Translations under genes and position numbers: made by a program
Part shown: positions 5,413 to 10,337 of the stretch, one piece after another
How the letters are laid out: each line of letters begins with the position of its first letter
How positions within the stretch are numbered: the stretch's first letter is position 1
Notes under the pieces: model-generated
Told to the model about the DNA's origin: nothing
Database searches by the model: none
The model's input: only the letters and a program-made list of their open reading frames with translations
Assembly (NCBI GenBank): GCA_004299215.1
Contig: SCTD01000208.1
Coordinates: forward strand, 1-10,337
DNA: 10,337 nucleotides
Direction of reading: 5' to 3'
From: Frankiales bacterium
GTDB taxonomy: Bacteria; Actinomycetota; Actinomycetes; Mycobacteriales; SCTD01

Positions 5413-7236
5413 TCAGGGGCGGGTGTTCGGCGCCAGGGGCGGCATGATGCCCGGCACGACCATCCGGTCCTCCTCCGGGCGGGGACCCGGGATGGCCCCG
5501 GGCGGCGGGAGCAGCGAGCGGCCGAGCTGCGGCGTGACCTCGTCGGCCGGCTGCGGCCTGCCGAGCAGGTAGCCCTGCAGCAGGTCGATGCCGACCTCGC
5601 GCAGGAACGCTGCCTGGGCAGCGGTCTCGACACCCTCTGCGACGACCTCGAGCCCGAGCCCGTGCCCCATGGCGACGGCGGCGGTGACCAGCGTCGCGCT
5701 GTCGCGCGGCAGGGCGCCGAGCCGGTCGACGAACGACTTGTCGATCTTCATCTCGTCGAGCGGCATCTCGCCGAGGCGGGCCAGCGAGGAGTAGCCGGTG
5801 CCGAAGTCGTCCAGCGCGAGCCGGACGCCGAGGCTGCGAAGCTGCCAGAGCACGGCGACCGCGGCCTCGCTGTCGTCGACGAGCAGGCTCTCGGTGAGCT
5901 CCAGCACCAGGCGGGTCGGGTCGATCCGCGAGCTCCACAGCACGCGACGGACGTCCTCGACGAAGCCCGGCTCGATCAGCTGGCGCGCGGACACGTTGAC
6001 GGCGACGGTGAGGTACGGCGCGGTCGGCTGCCACCTGGCCAGCTGCGCGCAGGCGAGCTGCAGGACCTTCAGGCCCAGCGGGACGATCAGCCCGGTGCGC
6101 TCGGCCAGCCCGATGAAGCTGTCCGGCGGGACGAGGCCACGCTCCGGGTGCTTCCAGCGCACCAGCGCCTCGACGGAGGCGATCTTGCCGGTGTCCCCGG
6201 CGATCAGCGGCTGGTAGAGCAGGAAGAGCTCGTCGGCCTGCAGACCGCGGGCCAGGTCGGCCTCGGTGAGACCGTTGTCGACCGGGGGCGGGGGCGCCTC
6301 ACCCATGACGACGACCGGTGCCTGCCCGGCGGTCGCGCGACGGGCTGCCGCCTCGGCGGTGCGGAGCAGGATGCGGCCGCTGAGGGTGCTGCCGGCACCG
6401 GCGATCGAGATGCCGGTGCGCAGCCGCAGCACGACCAGGTGGTCGCCGGAGCTGACCGGCTCCTGCAGCGGGTCGACCAGCCGGGACGCGACGGCCGCGG
6501 AGTCGGCCTGGGTCATGCCGGTGAGCAGCACGCCGAAGCTGTCGCCGCCGAGCCTGCCGACGACGTCCGCGCTGCGCGCGGTGCCGGCCAGCCGCTGGGC
6601 GAGCTGGGTGAGGGCGGCGTCGCCGAAGGGGTCGCCGTAGGAGTCGTTGACGTCGGTGAAGCCGGCGACCGACACGACGAGGATGCCGGTGGGGTGCCCG
6701 GCCGACAGGGTGGCGTCGACCTGGTGCAGGAAGGCCGTGCGGTTGAGCAGCCCGGTCAGCGCATCGTGCGTGGACCAGTAGTGCAGCTGCCCGACCAGCT
6801 CCTGCTGTGACTGATGCGCGGCGCGGACCTCGTCGTCGCGGGCGACCGCGGTGCGCAGCGCGTGCGTGCGGGAGGCGGTGGCGAGGGCCGCGCTGCGCGA
6901 GACCAGGCGCGCGGCCATGACGAGAGCGAGGGCGACGACGGCGGCCGCCGCGATCTGGCCGTACGACGGGACGGTCCGGCCGGCCAGCAGCGCGACGGCG
7001 AGCCCGGTCGACAGGGCGACCTGGACGCCGGTCCCGCACCAGACGCCGGCGAGGACGGCGGCGAGGACGGCGGAGGCCACGGCCGCCGGGGCCGGCAGCG
7101 CGACGGCGGCGGCGGCGGTCTCGACCAGCAGGAGCACGAGCAGCAGGCTGGCGCGGCGCGGCCGGTCGAGCATGATCCGCTCGAGCAGCGGCTGCCGGCT
7201 GGGGGCAGGGTCGGTCTTGCGACGGCTCTCAGGCAC
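5413..7236 (-). CDS. Membrane c-di-GMP phosphodiesterase: degenerate GGDEF plus active-looking EAL domain
   Basis: A 607-residue protein with about four membrane helices in residues 29-113, a short linker helix, a GGDEF domain at about 153-312 and an EAL domain at about 320-565. The EAL domain should hydrolyse c-di-GMP to pGpG. Its signature residues are present: EAL (Glu356), Asn414 in NVSARQ, ELTES (446-450), LDDFGTGYSSL with Asp476/Asp477, Lys497 in MKIDKSF, EGVET (Glu534) and Gln554 in LLQGYLLGRP. The GGDEF domain is degenerate: GGDSF (230-234) replaces GGDEF, and SVAGF (189-193) replaces the metal-binding DxDxF. It is probably not a cyclase and may instead bind GTP or mediate dimerisation. 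The start is GTG 7234-7236, overlapping the upstream gene's stop by 8 bp, with GGGGTGA just upstream, so translational coupling is likely. Met22 is an alternative start without a good RBS. The tail from about 570 is Pro-rich and disordered. Confidence 0.94.
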   Translation of the reverse strand: MPESRRKTDPAPSRQPLLERIMLDRPRRASLLLVLLLVETAAAAVALPAPAAVASAVLAAVLAGVWCGTGVQVALSTGLAVALLAGRTVPSYGQIAAAAVVALALVMAARLVSRSAALATASRTHALRTAVARDDEVRAAHQSQQELVGQLHYWSTHDALTGLLNRTAFLHQVDATLSAGHPTGILVVSVAGFTDVNDSYGDPFGDAALTQLAQRLAGTARSADVVGRLGGDSFGVLLTGMTQADSAAVASRLVDPLQEPVSSGDHLVVLRLRTGISIAGAGSTLSGRILLRTAEAAARRATAGQAPVVVMGEAPPPPVDNGLTEADLARGLQADELFLLYQPLIAGDTGKIASVEALVRWKHPERGLVPPDSFIGLAERTGLIVPLGLKVLQLACAQLARWQPTAPYLTVAVNVSARQLIEPGFVEDVRRVLWSSRIDPTRLVLELTESLLVDDSEAAVAVLWQLRSLGVRLALDDFGTGYSSLARLGEMPLDEMKIDKSFVDRLGALPRDSATLVTAAVAMGHGLGLEVVAEGVETAAQAAFLREVGIDLLQGYLLGRPQPADEVTPQLGRSLLPPPGAIPGPRPEEDRMVVPGIMPPLAPNTRP

Positions 7237-8638
7237 CGGTCACCCCGACGGGGGCGTCGAGGGGGAGGACGTCCGCGGATCGCGGGGTGGGCACGTCCGA
7301 GGCGCGGCCGGGTGTCAGCACGGGCGGTGCCTGGTGCACGCGCCAGCACCCCTTGCCGGCGGCCTTGGCGGCGTAGAGGGCGCGGTCGGCGTGCTGGAGC
7401 AGCGCGTCCCCGTCGTCCTCCTGCAGCGGGACGGCGATCCCGATGCTGGCGTCGATCGCGACCCGGCGGCCCTGCACCGCGATGGGCTCCTGCAGGACCG
7501 CGAGCACGCGGGAGGCGACGGCGCAGGCGGCCTCCGCCTCGCGCACGCCGCTGAGCAGGATCGCGAACTCGTCGCCGCCGAAGCGACCGACCATGTCCTC
7601 ACCGCCCACGCAGGAGCGCAGCCGGCCGGCCACGGCGACGAGCACCTCGTCCCCGGCGGCGTGGCCGAGCTCGTCGTTGACCTCCTTGAAGCCGTCCAGG
7701 TCGAGGAACAGCAGCGTCTCGCCGCCCCGGGTCCCGGTCATCCGGGCGTCGAGGGCAGCGCGGTTGGCCAGGCCGGTCAGGGCGTCGTGGCTGGCGGCCC
7801 GGGCGAGCTGCTCGGCCTGCTGCTGGCTGCGCTCGTAGAGCCGCGCCTTGCCGATGGCCGTGGCCGCCTGCTCCGCGAACAGGCTGACGGCGCGCAGGTC
7901 GTACTCACTGAAGTCGCCCTCGCCGGGGGCGGAGAGGTTGAGGACCCCGAGCAGCTCGCCGCGCTCCAGCAGCGGGACGCACAGGGCGCTGCGCACCTCG
8001 CCGCCGCTGCGGCGGACCAGGCCGGGGAACAGGGCCGAGGTGGCGCGCCCGTCGATGAGCAGCGGCTCGCGGGTGCGCGCGACGTGCCCGGCGATGCCGT
8101 CGCCGAGAGCCGCGCGCCTGCCGAGAGCGCCGGCGTTGCCGACGGCCGCTGCCACGACGAGCTCGTCGCCGTCCAGCAGCATCACCGAGCCGCTGCTGGC
8201 GGGGAGCAGGTCGGTGGCACCGGAGAGGATGGAGTCGAGGACCCGGTCGAGCTCGAGAGTGGAGTTCACGGCACGGCCGGCGTCGAGCAGCGCGCTGATC
8301 TCGTGCAGCCGGTTGGTGAGCGCCGTCGTGAGCAGCCGCTCGTCCATCAGCAGGCTGGAGACGCGCCGCAGGCTCATCTCCTTCTCGATCGTGTAGCCGG
8401 AGAGAGCGACGGGGACGGCGAGCATGGCGAAGCGGGCCACGGGGTGGCGGAGCACGGAGGACATCTCCTCCGGGTCCCAGGTCGTGAAGAGCACCATCGC
8501 GCCCGTCACGCCGATGAGCAGGAGCGTGGACATCAGCCACAGCTCGAAGCGGCGGCGCTCGACCTGCTCGAAGCTGGGCAGCTCCTTGCCGCGCATGCCG
8601 GACACCCGGGCTGCCGCCCTGAGCTCCTCGTCGGTCAT
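7229..8638 (-). CDS. Membrane-associated GAF-GGDEF diguanylate cyclase
   Basis: A 469-residue protein that should make c-di-GMP from two GTP. Order: short cytoplasmic N-terminus, two hydrophobic helices (about 32-52 and 68-84), a GAF sensory domain (about 112-265) with the typical SALCVPLLERGELLGVLNL segment, a short coiled linker, and a GGDEF domain (about 280-437). The cyclase motifs are intact: LDLDGFKEVND (311-321) with the metal-binding Asp, GHAAGDEVL, and GRFGGDEF with GGDEF at 354-358. The allosteric I-site RxxD is not conserved: GGED (345-348) has the Asp but Gly instead of Arg, so product inhibition is probably reduced. ATG 8636-8638 has GAGGGGG at 4-nt spacing; the open frame continues upstream to 8770 but that part reads over the next gene and the intergenic gap. 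It is the first gene of an operon with the EAL gene. The GAF ligand is unknown. Confidence 0.95.
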   Translation of the reverse strand: MTDEELRAAARVSGMRGKELPSFEQVERRRFELWLMSTLLLIGVTGAMVLFTTWDPEEMSSVLRHPVARFAMLAVPVALSGYTIEKEMSLRRVSSLLMDERLLTTALTNRLHEISALLDAGRAVNSTLELDRVLDSILSGATDLLPASSGSVMLLDGDELVVAAAVGNAGALGRRAALGDGIAGHVARTREPLLIDGRATSALFPGLVRRSGGEVRSALCVPLLERGELLGVLNLSAPGEGDFSEYDLRAVSLFAEQAATAIGKARLYERSQQQAEQLARAASHDALTGLANRAALDARMTGTRGGETLLFLDLDGFKEVNDELGHAAGDEVLVAVAGRLRSCVGGEDMVGRFGGDEFAILLSGVREAEAACAVASRVLAVLQEPIAVQGRRVAIDASIGIAVPLQEDDGDALLQHADRALYAAKAAGKGCWRVHQAPPVLTPGRASDVPTPRSADVLPLDAPVGVTGA

Positions 8639-8672
8639 GCCGCCCCCTCGCGATGGTCCTGAGGAGTTCTCG

Positions 8673-8687
8673 GCAGGTTCAGCCTGC
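8673..8687. repeat. Small hairpin GCAGG-TTCAG-CCTGC in the leader of the GAF-GGDEF gene
   Basis: A 5-bp perfect stem with a 5-nt loop, 35 nt upstream of the ATG at 8638. It lies in the 80-bp gap between the DUF6912-like gene and the c-di-GMP operon. It is too short and lacks a T-run on either strand, so it is a weak terminator at best. It may be a chance fold. Confidence 0.3.
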
Positions 8688-8691
8688 GGCT

Positions 8692-8719
8692 TGCATAGCC
8701 CGTTGTGACCGTCTGTGAC
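8692..8719 (-). promoter_or_regulatory. Weak putative promoter of the c-di-GMP operon (-35 GTCACA, -10 TATGCA)
   Basis: On the minus strand, GTCACA (8719-8714) matches TTGACA at 4 of 6 positions. After 16 nt comes TATGCA (8697-8692), a partial -10. The gap of 80 bp between operons needs a promoter for the GAF-GGDEF gene unless it is read through from the lipid operon, and this is the best candidate by eye. Confidence 0.3.
8704..8719. repeat. Direct repeat TGTGAC x2 at 10-bp spacing
   Basis: TGTGAC occurs at 8704-8709 and 8714-8719, exactly one helical turn apart, overlapping the putative -35 of the c-di-GMP operon and the stop codon of the preceding gene. Tandem half-sites on the same DNA face could recruit a regulator. 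Two hexamers can also occur by chance. Confidence 0.3.
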
Positions 8720-9228
8720 TAGTCCGGAGCCAGCTCCAGGAGGGGTCCGATCTCCTGGGTGGCGTACCACTGGAGCTCGTGCCCCTCGGCCTGCTCGACC
8801 ACGAAGGCCGCGTCGTCGCTGCCGAGGTCGGCGGCGGTCAGGGCCTCAGCGGCCGCGCGAACGTCGCTCTCCGCATCCGGGTCGTCGACGTGCACAGCCT
8901 GGACGAGCCGCATCGGCACCGGCTCGAGGACGCGTACGGCGGCCCGGTCGACGTCCGGCGCGGGCTCCACCGCCGTCACCTCCGCCACGACGACCACGCG
9001 GCGCGCAGCCAGTCCCGGCTCGAGCAGGAGCCCCCGGTCGAGCAGCCGGACGGAGGCGCGCGCGGCCAGCGACAGGGCGGCGTACTCCAGCTCCTCCTCG
9101 TCACCCTCGGCGTACCACTCCCGCAGCGCGCCGGTCACGGCGTAGCCGGGCAGCGGCGGCTCACCGAGGACGCCGGTGTCGAGCAGCGTCCGCAGGCCGG
9201 ACAGCGTGGACGGCAGGTAGACGCGCAT
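8719..9228 (-). CDS. DUF6912-like conserved actinobacterial protein
   Basis: A 169-residue cytosolic acidic protein without signal or membrane segments. It starts MRVYLPSTLSGLRTLL and ends with HELQWYATQEIGPLL (150-164); both ends are typical of a conserved actinobacterial family I associate with DUF6912. Between them are an alpha-helical part with acidic EGDEEELEYAALSLAARASV (41-60) and a beta-rich part (78-110). No catalytic motif can be named and the function of the family is unknown to me. ATG 9226-9228 lies 10 bp after the stop of the patatin gene, with no clear Shine-Dalgarno, so translation is probably coupled to the patatin gene. It is the last gene of the lipid operon, followed by 80 bp with the putative promoter of the c-di-GMP operon. 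Confidence 0.82.
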   Translation of the reverse strand: MRVYLPSTLSGLRTLLDTGVLGEPPLPGYAVTGALREWYAEGDEEELEYAALSLAARASVRLLDRGLLLEPGLAARRVVVVAEVTAVEPAPDVDRAAVRVLEPVPMRLVQAVHVDDPDAESDVRAAAEALTAADLGSDDAAFVVEQAEGHELQWYATQEIGPLLELAPD

Positions 9229-9238
9229 GCCGTCAGTG

Positions 9239-10210
9239 TCAGCCCGCGGCGGCCAGGCCCGCGGACGACGCGCGCAAGGCCTGCGCGGAGGTGCGCAAGG
9301 ACGTCTCGAGCACCTGCTCGCGCCGCCGGGGGTCCATGAGGTTGGTCCCGATGGCGGCGAGGTCCTCGGCCCCGGGGCCCAGCAGGGTGACGCGGGTGCC
9401 GGTCGCGGCGACCTTCTTCACCTCGCGGACCAGCCGCTTGGTGACGATCCGACGGAAGCGCCGCTCCATCCGGCCCGCCACCGTCGCGGGCCGGTCGTAG
9501 TCCAGCGACGTCATCGGCGACAGCACGACCACCTCGTCCAGCCCGAGCGAGGCGACGAGATCGAGCGAGGTCGGCGAGCAGACCCCGCCGTCGACGTAGT
9601 CGCGCCGGCCGATGCGCACGGGGGCGTACCAGCCGGGGATCGCGCAGGAGGCCATGACCGCCTCGCGCAGCGAGGCGTGCGGGGCGCCGTCGCGACCGAA
9701 GACCACACGACGGGTGCGGTCGACGTCCATGGCCACGATCCAGGTCGCCGGGTGCCCGGCCCAGGCGCCGGGAGGGCAGACCGCGTCGACCAGCCCGCCG
9801 ACCGGCTCCAGCGAGCCGCGGCCGCGCGGCAGGACGGCGGGCAGCGCGCCCATCGGCGGCACCTTCCACGGCCGCCGTACGGTGCTCAGGACCCCCCGGG
9901 CCGAGCCGATCCCCGGCCGCGGCAGCGGCGGCAGCGGCCCGCCGGAGTCGACGTCGGGGTCGAAGGAGATGTGGGGCGCCGGGTTGTCCGGGCTGGCGTC
10001 GACGATCCCGCGCTGGTGGTCGAGCAGCACGTCGACGCCGACCCCGCAGCCGAGCAGGGCCGCCAGGACGGACCCGGCGGACGTGCCGACGAGCACGTCG
10101 GTCTCGCGCGGCTCCACGCCGCGCACCTGCTCGAGCGCGGACAGCGCCCCGATCGTCCACGCGGCACCGAGGACGCCGCCGGCCCCCAGCACCAGTCCGG
10201 TTCGCGTCAT
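9239..10210 (-). CDS. Patatin-like phospholipase/acyl hydrolase (RssA-type)
   Basis: A 323-residue protein with the patatin fold signatures: the glycine-rich oxyanion loop GAGGVLGAAW (9-18), the nucleophile motif GTSAGS with Ser44, and the DGG motif with Asp207 (YVDGGV), which complete a Ser-Asp dyad. It would hydrolyse acyl esters of phospholipids or neutral lipids. There is no signal peptide: the N-terminus enters directly into the first beta strand (TGLVLGAGG), so it acts in the cytosol or at the inner membrane face. A basic segment (RRFRRIVTKRLVREVKKV, 250-267) could contact anionic membranes; this is inference. ATG 10208-10210 has a strong RBS, AGGAGAGG. It lies 26 bp downstream of a likely WS/DGAT gene and 10 bp upstream of the DUF6912-like gene, all on one strand. 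The pairing with an acyltransferase suggests turnover of storage lipid or phospholipid acyl chains. Confidence 0.92.
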   Translation of the reverse strand: MTRTGLVLGAGGVLGAAWTIGALSALEQVRGVEPRETDVLVGTSAGSVLAALLGCGVGVDVLLDHQRGIVDASPDNPAPHISFDPDVDSGGPLPPLPRPGIGSARGVLSTVRRPWKVPPMGALPAVLPRGRGSLEPVGGLVDAVCPPGAWAGHPATWIVAMDVDRTRRVVFGRDGAPHASLREAVMASCAIPGWYAPVRIGRRDYVDGGVCSPTSLDLVASLGLDEVVVLSPMTSLDYDRPATVAGRMERRFRRIVTKRLVREVKKVAATGTRVTLLGPGAEDLAAIGTNLMDPRRREQVLETSLRTSAQALRASSAGLAAAG

Positions 10211-10236
10211 GCGGGTCCTCTCCTGCGACAGGGTTG

Positions 10237-10337
10237 CTACGTGACCGTGCCGACGAGCTCGGCCAGCGACTCCTCGATCAGCCCGGCCAGGACGTCGATG
10301 TCGGGCATCGCGTCGCGGTCGGCGTTCAGCCCGAAGT
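10237..10337 (-). CDS. C-terminal end of a probable wax ester synthase/diacylglycerol acyltransferase (WS/DGAT)
   Basis: Only the last 33 codons are present; the gene runs off the right edge. The residues FGLNADRDAMPDIDVL followed by a helix (AGLIEESLAELV) match the pattern at the C-terminus of actinobacterial WS/DGAT proteins (the DUF1298 end of WSD1-like acyltransferases), where FGL.aDRd.vPD.d.L recurs. The full enzyme would join fatty acyl-CoA to diacylglycerol or fatty alcohols to make storage lipid. The active-site HHxxxDG is outside the window, so the call rests on this short end and on the patatin gene 26 bp downstream. A related condensation-domain-like acyltransferase is the main alternative. 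Stop TAG at 10237-10239. Confidence 0.6.
   Translation of the reverse strand, partial: FGLNADRDAMPDIDVLAGLIEESLAELVGTVT

Noticed and set aside
5164..8662. Long plus-strand open frames (548 and 603 codons) opposite the c-di-GMP genes
   Set aside because: Composition is typical of antisense reading in GC-rich DNA, with no domains or RBS, while the minus-strand genes have clear family motifs.
8639..8718. c-di-GMP riboswitch in the leader of the c-di-GMP operon
   Set aside because: The 80-nt gap has only a 5-bp hairpin and lacks the conserved cores of GEMM-I or GEMM-II as far as can be seen.
8704..8719. CRP-type binding site (TGTGA...TCACA)
   Set aside because: The TGTGAC units are in direct, not inverted, orientation, so the CRP palindrome is not formed.
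9135..10160. 341-codon minus-strand open frame overlapping the patatin gene
   Set aside because: Shadow frame; the patatin frame carries GTSAGS and DGG and a strong RBS.

Overview
The window is very GC-rich (roughly 70% or more), strongly biased to G/C at third codon positions, and uses GTG starts, short intergenic gaps and leaderless-looking promoters. With the pruA type, a wax ester synthase/DGAT-like C-terminus and a DUF6912-like protein, this points to an actinobacterium, perhaps a soil lineage near Geodermatophilales or Nocardioidales. Genus cannot be told from the sequence alone. No rRNA, tRNA, CRISPR array, transposase or phage gene is visible. The window looks like ordinary chromosome.

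Left part (1-2725). A partial proline-rich gene of unknown function lies downstream of pruA (P5C dehydrogenase, proline to glutamate), both on the minus strand. Only 37 bp separate pruA from a divergent plus-strand gene for an exported serine lipase/esterase, which appears to be leaderless.

Middle (2715-5237). A TetR-family repressor and a cytochrome P450 form a minus-strand operon. The P450 3' end overlaps the lipase 3' end tail to tail by 11 bp. Divergent from tetR is a plus-strand gene for a helical protein without a recognisable helix-turn-helix, resembling a stand-alone TetR ligand-binding domain. The divergent intergenic region is packed with dyads that look like TetR operators. A 13-bp perfect inverted repeat sits just downstream, at the start of the divergent gene, whose first 33 codons have weak coding character. 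This locus is the least conventional part of the window.

Right of centre (5242-8721). A minus-strand cyclic-di-GMP operon holds a membrane GAF-GGDEF protein with an intact GGDEF motif and no I-site arginine. It is followed, with an 8-bp overlap, by a membrane protein with a degenerate GGDEF domain and an intact EAL domain. A small gene of about 51 codons follows and is broken by a one-base frameshift in a G-rich tract.

Right end (8719-10337). A minus-strand operon runs from the C-terminus of a likely WS/DGAT acyltransferase, through a patatin-like phospholipase, to a DUF6912-like protein. This suggests a link to storage or membrane lipid turnover.

I do not see a defence island or an obviously new multi-gene system. 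The best second-look candidates are the 4540-4720 control region with its HTH-less partner gene, and the frameshifted small gene at the end of the c-di-GMP operon.
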